Shown here: positions 13,601 to 25,600 of the stretch, piece by piece
Layout: every line of letters begins with the position of its first letter
Position numbering within the stretch: the first letter of the stretch is position 1
Source: Branchiostoma floridae
Taxonomy: Eukaryota > Chordata > Leptocardii > Amphioxiformes > Branchiostomatidae
Assembly (NCBI RefSeq): GCF_000003815.2
Contig: NC_049995.1
Span: forward strand, 13,793,503-13,857,502
Direction of reading: 5' to 3'
Length of the DNA: 64,000 bases
Made by a program: the position numbers and the translations under genes
Notes under the pieces: generated by a model
The model's database searches: none
The model's input: the letters and a program-made list of their open reading frames with translations, nothing else
Told to the model about the DNA's origin: nothing

Positions 13601-16600
13601 AACATCGGAGCAAATAAGCGGTTTCGAAGCGGGTCTGAGTCAAACACCTTGCCCATTGCGCCACACGATCTCAAAATATCGATATGATTACGCTACTTAC
13701 AGATTACCATGCATGGAAAAATCATTTCAACTTGCATTGTCAGAAAGTTTAGATTACTTTCAGTGAACAATAATATCGAAAATAGTGTCAAAAATAACTC
13801 ATTTTTTACGTACTGGTGATTTCCGTCAAACGTGACAGTGATGCACAGAGTGGTGTCTATGACGATGTTGTTGCCCTGTTGAGTGATGGATGCGAAACCA
13901 AGGCAGATGGGAAGGGTCCACTTCACTCCATTCACCTACAATGGACATGACGACGTATTTTACAATAAGAAGTATTCTTTGTTCCATTTTCAGTCACGGA
14001 AGAAAGACAGTGGATGCTATCTGAAACGTTTAAATAAATTTTGTATATATGTATCCAGCAGTGAGGATTGGTTTAACTAGACATATTTTACCTGTATACG
14101 GTTCAGTAACATTTTTGCTACCCTTCTCAAGGCTTTACAAAGGAAATGTTTAGCCTCCTTTGACATTGTAGACTTGTAGGAGATTTTTGTTCATTTCAAC
14201 ATGGGCCAGGTTCTCTAAATGCTGAGGACATCGATTTGCCTTAGAAACCATAGAAATCAATATATAAGCACTTATAACTCTACGTAGAATGCTACTAACT
14301 AAAGATATTTTTAAAAGCAATTATAATATCTTTAAAAGCAATCATTAACAATATACTTTATTCTCTCTGGTGGAATATACAGTAACTGCACTGCTTCTGA
14401 AAGAACGTTTTTCCTCGCGAAAAAGTTACAGTGGAAGCCAGTTAATTTGATATAACAACGGATAACCACACACGTCTGTTTAATGCACAGAATCTCCAAA
14501 TCCCATACCGGAGCGGTCCAGCCGGATAACTTCGCATAATTGCACTACGCTGGCAATAGGATGTGCAAATAGGATGTGCAATTCAACTAAAAAGGGCATA
14601 CTTACGAAGACCTCCTTGCCCTGGGTTATGGTGATGATGTGCCCTTGTAAGGAAAACTCCACGGCGTCCACAAACGACACCCGCATGTTCCCTCTCCTGT
14701 TGGCGTTTCTGGCTGAAATGATGAAGTCCTGACCACGTGATAGCACGTACTTACAGTTGCCCTGGAGACAAAGACGGGTGAGATAGAACTTTCTGATTCC
14801 AAGTAAAACTGTTTTAATTTGTTCTGTAAAAAGCTACTTTAAAATCCAATAAAGCTAGCAAAACGTCAAATGGTACATAAATGCCATAATTTTACGAACC
14901 GTCGCCACAGTATCACAAGTGAGCCATTGAATAATCGAATACCTGGAAATTGAACCTCTTCCCGTCGAATGTTCTGTAGTGAGGATCTCCCCTGGCAGAG
15001 CACGTTACCCTGTCTGGAAACAAATTGAATAAACTGTTCTACTACAGGGAACGAAAATGTATACTCATGTCATTGATAGCCATCAGCACATCTTTGTTTT
15101 AGTATGTTACAAGAGGTAAATTTTAAAGTTTAATGTTAACGAAGACAAAATTGTGTAGGAAAACTTGAAAATTAAAGGAGGGGTCTTGTCACCACCTACC
15201 TCCACAGAGTACATCACCGAGGCATTCGTTCCCTATGTTCACGACATCATTGCTCACTGTAGCAAGGGAGGAAATTGTGTTACCAGCATAATGACGCTTA
15301 TCACTCAACGTCGGAATATCATACTTCTTCCTCAGAGCTTCTAATTACTATTCTGCTTCTCGTCGCTATGTGTAGCCGGTGTAGGTGGCACATTTGTGGA
15401 GAGAACACAATCTCAAAGTTTTACCCCCTCGTCACGGTGCATAACTGGAAGGATGATAACTCTAGTTATAGGTATCGAAACGTGAGCACATAAACAATCG
15501 GTTGTGTAAAAAAGAAGACTGGACTATCTTATGACCTACAAGCCTAATGAAATTATTTTCTGAACTATGTTAAATGTGGTGTAATACATACCAGGTGCGA
15601 CCGGTGCCTCTGATGCTGGCTTCATTGTTGTTGTGGTCGGCTTCAGAGTCGGAAGAGTCGGAGCTGAAGAAATTCAAAAGTAACGGTGCAGGTAAATGGC
15701 TAAGTTCATTGTTAAACTCGATAAGCAATAAGCAATTAAAAAGTCATACGTAATATGTTTAAAAACTCCGGTTGTGTGTCCTTGGGAAGAGGGTCGTAGT
15801 AGTGGTTGGCTTGGGTGTTTGAGATCAGTGGTGGTTGTCGGAGCATGGTAAAAGTCTTTAAAACTGAACTTCATAGGATGCATGTGTTATGCGGACCATG
15901 ATGCTTTCACAATGGTTTAACGATAGCCGTAAGTATATCTAATGACACCATTGTCAATATTTTGCGCAAATTGTTCCAGGCAACGATGTATATACTAGTT
16001 TTTTACGTCTTCCTTTCCAAAGCTGACACGACGTAGTCTAAGATATGGTCCTAAATGCATTGCTTGATAGTTTTCTTGATGAAATAACAGATTGACTTAT
16101 TATTGACACATTTATTTATCAAGGCATGGGAAGAAATACCAACTAATACTACCTTCGCACAGCTGGGAAGATATGGGCTCCATAATATCTTCTAGGGCGT
16201 CAAAGTCGAAGACAGTGGAGACATGATCCGGTCTGCCGGCAATGGCGGAGAGTTCCTGGTAGTTTATACTCTCTGTCACACCGATAGCGAACGTGATCAC
16301 GCCGTCGTTATGGAGATTCTGCAGTAAACATAAACAACTTGTTTGTCAGTAAACAACATAAAATGGCGGATAGCCCCTTGTACTTTATCATCTCTGTCAC
16401 GCCAATGGCGTATGTGATCACACGGTCGTTATGGAGATTGTACAGTCTCAAATAACATTTTAGTAAAACAAAACAAGAATGCAGATAGCTCCTTTTAGTT
16501 AATATTCTCTGTCACGCCGATAGCAAACGTGATCACACAATTGCCATGGACATTCTACAGTATTAAGATAAACATCTTGTTTATCAGTAGTCCTAAAATC

Positions 16601-19600
16601 AAATGAAGAATATGCCAGGGAAACAAACAGTTACCGCAGCAAGTCAGGCCTGAGCTGAACAGTTGCCCTGTACACATATTGCTTGAGGCAAATCCTCACT
16701 AAATGTCACATTTCCTATTGCTTGTTTAGGATCGAACACAGCAATCTAAATGCGTGTTAACTGTCAAAGACGAGCGACACAGGGAAGAAGACGATCCTAA
16801 TCGTCAGCTAAGGTGTTTCCGTTTGTTCTATCTCAACAAACGAATGTTAGGGGAGGTACATTGTTACCTGGGAGGGGAGGATGACATCGTCCCCAGACCT
16901 GCCGTCCGTCACCACCACCACGATTTTGGGCACTCCCGGCCGGGCGCCGTTAGCCGCCGTCAGGGCCTGGTCACGGGCAAACGTCAGGGCAGATCCTGAG
17001 GACACAATATGTCAAACTTGATTCAGCTTCACTTTTAGAGCTCACAATACTTTGTCATAAAACAATCTATCATTCAGCATAATATCTTCTTCTCTGTAGG
17101 ATATGTTAGACAAGTCGTTACTAAGGTATAGACTTTTGATTAGAAATGTTTTGATATTTTTAAAGGCGTAAAAATCAACATCTTGTGGGCACTAAAATAC
17201 TTTACGGAACGTGAAACGTCTTTGACTAACTGTGTGTTGGTACAATAATAGTATGTCCTTATTGTGATATTGGTTCTGACGAAAACTGTTGAAACTCGGA
17301 GAGTTTCTTCTGTCTTGTCCGATTCTGATTGAATCCACAATAAGAAAGACGAGCAAAAACTGAAAGATCGAATAAGGTTAAATTACTTCTTTCTGTCTTA
17401 AATTCCTGCAAATTTGGTAATCGTAACGAAGCCGTTTGGAAATTATGAGGGAAAGGTTTGCAATAGAAAATAGATAGATAGGGTTAAACCATAGCTGTAC
17501 TGTACCAGTGCTGGTCCCGCGGCTGATGACAGCGATGTTACTGATGGCCTGCTGCAGACTGGCCAGTGAGCTGTGCGCGTTCAGAGCGAACTCCTGCTGC
17601 GGAGACGAGCTGTACTGGACAACTCCCACCTGGGTAGCTGTGGGGCCGATGTCGAAGTGACCGACGACGTTGTTAAGGAACGTCTTCACCTGAAAGATAA
17701 GAAGGTATAAAACGTCTTGAAACAGAAGACCTAGAACATGACCTAGCTTCCCGAGATAGCATCAAATTATGTCTAGACGCGTTGACGATTGACGATGATA
17801 AAGTTTGGATCCTAGGAGCTTGAAGTGATTTTCAGATGGCAAATGCAGCACAGCGTTTTAGAACGATGTAAGCAGAGGAGAAATAGGGCTCATGAAACCT
17901 TAATAAGAGGTTTCCATTAATTGCAGTACAACGTCAACCATGGTTATGTTCAAGCTCTTGTTTCAAAGTCCCGAGAATAACTTCTACCTATCCCAACAAG
18001 TCCTGAGGGCTTACAAATAACTTAAAGGTCTATGTAAAAGTAAAGGAAACATTGGCAAATGGGACATTAACATAGTCTAGCATAATTACATTTATCATTC
18101 TCTTACCTTTTCAAACTCGTAAGCTGGAATACTGGCTGAACCGTCAACAACGAACACGATGTCAGCCTGCATCTCACAGGCGGCGGTTGAAGGAGGGGGA
18201 GTGGGTGTTGTGGTCGGCTTCGGCGTCTGAGTGGTAGTTGTTGTAGGCTTCAGCGTTGGAACTGTGGCAAACATGGAAAGATGTCATTAATCTGAAAGGC
18301 TACAAAATGAATGTTCAAGACAGCTGTTTAGAAAATGTTTTCTTAGGCCTACGTTGCATTTTCCATACTGGGGCCCGACCTGCCAGCTTTCGGAAACGAA
18401 AGGTTTGATATAAAAGTCACTAAACTACACAAGACGTAAAGAGAATAGTCATTCTTTGTTAATATTCATACGTTTATATCTTTCGTTCCCACAATAAGCC
18501 CGGTAGGGCCCCAGTTTAGAAATGTGACGTTAGCCTTATATAACGCTTGATCGGTTAAGAGCTACTATTGAATTGAATAAGTAAAAGTGACAGAAATATC
18601 ACCTACCCTGGTGGCATCCATAGACGCCGTCCTGTAGACTCCACTCAGCCCCAGGCAGACAGGACATCGGGGCGCAGATCGCTTGGAAGTTCGGCTGACA
18701 CTCACAGTGCTGACCGTCTTCTGTTCCCCACTGTTCTCCAAGCTATTGAATCACCAAAAAAAGAAACACTTGTACAAAATCGTATGGTTACATTAGTTTG
18801 TGCCTATTCTTTTGCTGCGTATCGTGTCAAAACTTATAAGTATAACCGGGTGCTAAATAACGACATGTTGGTATCTTTACGTAGTTCCGAACTATTAGAA
18901 AGTACCGTACAGTCAAACCTGTCTATAGCGGCCACTCAAGGGACCGGACAAATTTGGCCACTATAGACAGGTGGCCTCTGTATAGAGGTGGTAACTTGTA
19001 GATAAAATACCAAAGGGACCGAAAAAAAGTGGCCACTATGGACAGGTGGCCCCTCTTTAGAGGTGGCCCCTAATACAGGTTTGACTGTAGTTCCGAGCAA
19101 ATACAAAGTACCGATTTATTTACAGGGTTAACCTTTGACCTATTGCTAGTGTTACGTGTTCGAACGATCACTTGTCTTTAGTACCTGTGTCAAAAATCCT
19201 GACGAGGGTTTTAGGTGCGTCAAATAAAAATGGGGTGCCCTAATTTCGTCCAAGACATCACAGGTTCATGAGACCAAGAAGATATCGATAATGTACTAAC
19301 AAAAGGATACCGCATCATACCGCATGGTAGTTCCCTTCGTGCAGACATCCACAGTCCTTTGGCTCGACACACGTCATGCCGCTCCAGATGTAGCCTGGGT
19401 CACACTCACAGCCCTCCACATTGGGCAGGCCGCACGTGGAGGAGGCAGTCGGGGTCCGGCAGCTGTCCTGGCAGGCCGAGGTGGAGTAAGAGTAGTGGGC
19501 GTTGGGTGGACACTGTAGGGCTGCACCGTAACATGGAACCAAAAATCCATAAATCAAAACAAATCCCATTGGTGTGGGTTAGAGTAAGTGTTAGTGTTAT

Positions 19601-22600
19601 GGTTAGGGTTAGGCTTTAGGGGTTAGGGATAGAGTTTTAGAGTTTTAGGGTTAGGGTTAGGGTTAGGGTTAGGGTTAGGGTTAGGGTTAGGGTTAGGGTT
19701 AGAGTTAGGGTTAGGGTTAGGGTTAGGGTTAGGGTTAGGGTTAGGGTTAGGGTTAGGGTTAGGGTTAGGGTTACGGATAGGGTTAGAGTTAGAGTTAGGG
19801 TTAGGGTTAGGGTTAGGGTTTAAGGTTAGGGTTAGGGTTAGGGTTAGGGTTAGGGTTAGGGTTAGGGTTAGGGTTAGGGTTAGGGTTTTTTTCTATAAGC
19901 CTACGTCTAAACGAAAAGAGATAAATGCAAATGACACATACCAAATACAAACAATAACAAACTGTTTATACAAAAAATACAAATAAAGCTCACCACAGCC
20001 GGTTTGTTCCCTCCATCCTTCCAAATGAATACCAGCTGCTGCACATTCTTGGACGTAACCCTGAAGAAAAGAATCGGAACATCATATGTATGTAAACTAA
20101 ATATCTGAAGCTTGTAAGATTTAGGAATGTAAAATGTTATTGTAATCCAAAGTAATTACTTTATAGAGTTATTTTGTATTCATTCTAAAGGTTAGCCCAG
20201 AATAATAGCCAATGACTAGTAGGTTAACCTTGACTGATGAATAAGTATATAACTAAATCTTAAGTTTGAAAAATTTTCTGATGACATTTTATTGGCATCA
20301 CAAATTTATATTCTGGTGATAGGGGGTATTCATGGAACACCTTTTTACTCTTTACAAATTTAAACCTGTCGCAAGCCAAAGAAACAAGTCGAAGTTTGTC
20401 TTTAACTAGTTGCAGTAGTCTATGGCGCCCACCGTCAGAGCTTTACAACCAACCTTAAACAGAGATGGCGCCAAAAACGTTCTGCTACTTATGATCTACT
20501 GCTCGCTGAGACACGTGTTCTATCTGTATAACGTGACGTTACCGCATCAGTGGACTGTTCATTCCTTGACAAAGACTGGTGCTGTTCAGTCAAAAATTTA
20601 GGTGAGTCCAATTTTTGTGTTGGATATTACAGTTAAACTATTTTAGGAATGACTTCTACCAACACAGATGATCTTTCAAGTTAAGTCAGAGTTTTATTGA
20701 ATTGAGGTTACCTCAAAGTCATCACACATAAGGGTGGTGTCTCTGTTGTTTCCTGACGCCGCCATGTCGTACACACAGTCCTCAATAAAGGCCACAGGTT
20801 CCACCGCAGCGAAACAGGCGCTGAAGGGACTGTTGGTGTCCTGCAGATGTCCGCAGAACTGCTGACTCTCCAGCTCCTGTACAAACGCTTGGTCAGCCTG
20901 GGTGATGTCAAACTGCTGGTCGGCCAGAACTGTAGGACAACTGGAGAAAGAAGTGGAAACGTATTTGAATATCTTGACTTTCTCTGTTTTACTGTCTGTA
21001 TGGGATGCAGCGGCAGTAGCAGATCTATAAACAGAAGAAGATAGACAAGTTGCATGAGACATAGATTCTGGTCTTCTGCAGCCTTTATCGTTATTTGTCA
21101 TTAATTGAGTGAGTGAGTGAGTGAGTGAGTGAGTGAGTGAGCGAGCGAGCGAGCGAGTGTGATGCCATATCTTTGATGTGAGAAAGTGAGTTAGTGACTG
21201 AGTGAGTGTGCACTTAACAAAAGACAGCTTGCATTTACGCTACGATTTCACAAATTAGTATTTCTTAAAATAATTGTAATTGTTCAAAATGAAAAAAAAT
21301 ATGTAACTAAACAATGATGTGGATACAGAACGAAGGTGCCGTGTGTTAATTGAAATACAAAGAGTCCAAACCTCATCATGTCGTCTGGTGCCACCCAGCT
21401 GTTACCGAACTCCACAGCGTCCGTGGCCGGGGTCGTGTCAGGTTTGACCAGGTCGTCTCCTTGGATACCGTTAGCGTTGCCGCACATACCGTGAACCAGA
21501 CCGGCAAGATGCGCCGGCAGCTCGACTATAACGCTGGAATTGACGTGGGAGGTTTAAGCTACACCAAGCAGAGCACCAAGATATATGAACACACTATGGT
21601 ACTATATTTTGTTTGTGATTTGTAATGATGTTAGATTATTTCACTGATATAGATGACTTGAATTTTTTAGTAATAAGTACATTGTAAATAAACCTGACCA
21701 TAATTACAACTATGGCTACGATAAAGGCCAACGTCTTCTTTTACGTACACCATACTACACAAAAATGAAGAGAAGACTTACTGGTGGTTCGCACCAAATT
21801 TGACTGTAATGCACAGAATGGTGTCAATCACGATGTAGTTGCCCTGTTGAGTGATGGACGCGAAACCTCCGATACAGCAAGGCAGAGCCCACTTTACTCC
21901 GTTCACCTATGGTAAGCATGAATTAAGGGTTAATGACCCGCCCCGAGGTGCATATGGTGTCATAACGCCTGGTCCTTTGCTATAACCACCGAATAAAACC
22001 GGTGGTTATAGCGTTATGACACCATGTACACCGAGGAACAGGCGGGTCATTAACGTTATTATCATATTGCCTACCCAAACTTGCAAACTCCTGTATGACG
22101 CATAGATCTCTTGGTACTATACGTGTGAATTCCTTTGTCAAATTTCTGAAAATTCACATTTGTTCTTTGGTACATGCATATGTAAGGAGATTACACAATG
22201 CATTTTGAAACCAAAAATTTCCACAGAAAATATTCGGAACATTGCAGGCTTTTTAGAACAACAAAACTCATTATCAATGTTAGAAGGAGCCATCCCCCCT
22301 TGCAGTCTGTACTTATTCCCTCTACTCTGGCATATGTTTTGCTCCTTTTTATTGGTCAATGCCTGCATATACCTTACTTTCTTGTGTGTAAAGCTACTTT
22401 TGATTGGTCAAAATGAATCGACACCGGCACCGGTGTCGATTCATTCTGACCAATCAGAGGAGCGATACACACCTGCCTGGCCTGAATCTTTGTGTTACGG
22501 CGTCATAACCAACGTGGAACGGGGACTTCTGATTGGTCCGCGGGGCCTGTCTATATGATAATCATGTTTCTTAGCTACACAGTGAAACAATGTTACATGT

Positions 22601-25600
22601 ATATGCCTATGTTTTAACAATATTTTAGCTGAGATCTCCTCATTTCTTGAAGGATCAACATATATAAACAGTCCACTTCCCTCTGTTCACCTGTGGTGAA
22701 CAGGAAACATGCTTCATCAATATACACATCTTAGCTAGCTCTGTGCCAAACAATGTTATATGCCGATGTTTTCATCATCTTCCAGCTAAGATGTGCGTAA
22801 AGTATCCATATACTGGGACATACAAGTACTTGTTTTGACCATCTTCCAGCTAGCCTAAGATGTCTCCAGTGATTAAAGGATCAACGTAGACATTTAAGTA
22901 CTTAATAAAGAAACAAAGCAAACATAAATAGCAGACTGCACCTGGCCTCAGACAAAGCATAGAGGGCCTGACTTGCTCGTCCTGAAATTAAACCGGAAAA
23001 GTTAGTCAAAGGGAGCATACTCACGAAGACTTCCTTGTCCCGGGTTATGGTGATGGTGGACCCATATAAGGTAAACTCTACTTCATCCACAAACGACACC
23101 CGCATGTTGTTTCTCCTGTTGTAGTTTCTGGCAGCGATCGTGAAATCCTTGCCTCTGGACAGCACGTACTTACAGTTGCCCTGAAAATAAACAGGTGAAT
23201 TACAGGTAAGTTATAGGTGAACACCTGGTTCTATTTATACACCTTGGGACAGCACGTACTTACAGTTGCACTGGAAACACGCAGGTGAGATACAGGTGAG
23301 ATACAGGTGAGATACAAGTGAGATATCACATGAGGTATTACGTGAGATACAGGTGAGATATAGGTGGGATACACATGAGATACAAGTGAGATGCAGGTGA
23401 AATACAGGTGAGATACACATGGGATACAGGTGAGATACAGGGGAGATACAAATGGGATACAGGTGAGATACAGGTGAGGTACAGGTGAACTCCTGATTCT
23501 ATTTGAAAGCAATAGTTGTAATCATTTAGTTAAAGTGTACAGTCTGCATTAGCATAAGTCATAAGTCAAACGCAGCATATCAGTTTATGAACAAACTCAA
23601 GTAGATAATTTTTCAATGAGTACAGAAAGCTATTTAAACGAACTTGACCCAAATATATACTAAGACGAAAGTGGCAAGGTTAAGCGTCATCACTCTTTAC
23701 CTGGAAATTGAACCTCTTCCCGTCAAAAGTGTTGTAGTGAGGGTCTCCCCTGGCAGAGCACGTGACCCTGTCTGTACACATATGTGAAAGAAAAAAAAAA
23801 CGTTTATTATTTGTGTTAATCTAAAAAACGTATTTCATGCGATCTTTTGATGGTCAGGCGTGATTCAAGGACTATGTCAAGCAGGCTATTTATACTTTCT
23901 TTGTCTTAAAACATCAGGTGAAGCATTAAATTTCATGTTTTCAAGGCAACGCTAAAGACGAAGTTCTTATTTGCTATCAAATAGAAACGTTATATTTGTA
24001 CAACCACTAAATAGGAATAAATGCTAGATATAAACATTATGATTACATACCTCCACAGAACACGTCTCCGAGACATTCGTTTCCAATGTTCACTACATCG
24101 TTGGACACTGTAACATGAAAGAAAAATATTAGCCTATTTGATTTGCTTTCCTTTAGAACGGTCTTGTCTAGAATCTATCTACATGTTATGCAGTTATGGA
24201 CAGAAATTTCTGATCTTAAGACCTCTGCACTGCCGAATTCCTTGTTCTATAATATCGGGTGTATTTGCAGCCAGTGCCATAGGCAGGTACCCAATGTGTT
24301 GAGTAATGAGGCTGTTTAACGTGGTCGAGGCACCTCCTCAAGCACGGGACCCCCGTTTTACGTCCCTCCCGGAAGACGATTTCGTGGAAAGCTTCGTGGG
24401 GCTACAGCAATCCGGACATCCTTGGTTGGTCCCCCATCCAAGCACTGTCCGGACCGCGCGTTGCTTAACTTCCGAGATCGAGAGATCGGGTGTACCAACG
24501 CGCCACGCAGAAGGTCAAGATTACTGCAGTCACATATCTAACTACAGTCAACAAGACCTAAACGATAGTTTTAAGACTATCTTCTATTGGACTCTCCTTA
24601 TAGACTTTGCAAAACTCTGGACACTAGTTCTCAGAAGAGGATCCTACAGGCAACGTTTCTGCCTCTTATGCAATGATTTTGTTTTTTTATTCGTTGTTAT
24701 ATAAAACATCACACGAGGTGGCCAATACCATGCTTGCACGAGAGGTGTGACTTTGAGAATTGTATGACGTATACGCCAAATGTGACGTTTGTAGATGTAT
24801 GACGTGTGCTTGAAGTGTGACGTAATATGACGTATGTGGCTGTATGACGTATGCTTGAAGCGTGACGTACTTGGTGCATCCTCTTGAGGTGTTACAGGCT
24901 TCAAGGTGGTTGTTTGCTGCGCAGGAGTGGGAAGCGTTGGCGGCGTTGGAGTAGTGGTTGGCTTGGGAGTTTGGGTGGTAGTTGTTGTCGGCTTTGGTGT
25001 TTGGGTTGTAGTTGTTATTGGCTGCAACGTTGGAACTGTAGCAAAAATTAAAATGGTATTTAAAGGGAACAAACACTGAAAAACAAAACCTCGCCAAAAG
25101 AAACCTACAAAACGCCAAAAAAGGAATGAAAACTCCCATGTCCACTTACCTTGGTGACAGCCATAGACGCCGTCCTGTAGACTCCACTCAGCCCCAGGCA
25201 GACAGGACATCGGGGCGCAGTTGGCTTGGAAGTTCGGCTGACACTCACAGAACTGACCGTCTTCTGTTCCCCACTGTTCCCCTAGCTATGTAATAAGATA
25301 CCATAAAATATCACACTTACTTAGCTTTTTTTATTTGAATGGACAGAGTTTGTGCTAGGTTAACACTGTAATATTTACAATTATAGTTCATCCATAGTTT
25401 GCTTCTTACCATACGAAGAAAAGGTCTTCTTGCAACTTAAGTTTAAACTTTTGAAATTTTGAGTATGACCTAAATCACATCTCATGGCCTTAAAATTGCT
25501 TCCGTGAAGCTATTTAGGGGATAATAGGTCATCGTATCAAAAAGAGGTTGAGGGGTTCTGAAATTAACAAGGTTCACTCAACCAAGACAATGGGGGGGGG

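Noticed and set aside
22160-22558. 132-residue plus-strand ORF in the D3-specific insertion
   Set aside because: No motif is recognised, it spans a palindrome, and the whole insertion is absent in D2.
23273-23485. CRISPR-like array
   Set aside because: The units are about 12 bp with no spacers, in a eukaryotic intron; this is a minisatellite.
23231-23512. Repeat protein [11 protein letters not shown] from minisatellite
   Set aside because: It is translation of the 12-bp minisatellite in an intron, without exon borders, start context or conservation of frame between D2 and D3.
24433-24510. 5S rRNA gene on the minus strand
   Set aside because: Only the internal control region and part of the 3' half match; the start of 5S is missing and the body continues as SINE sequence. 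It is absent from the duplicated D2 intron.
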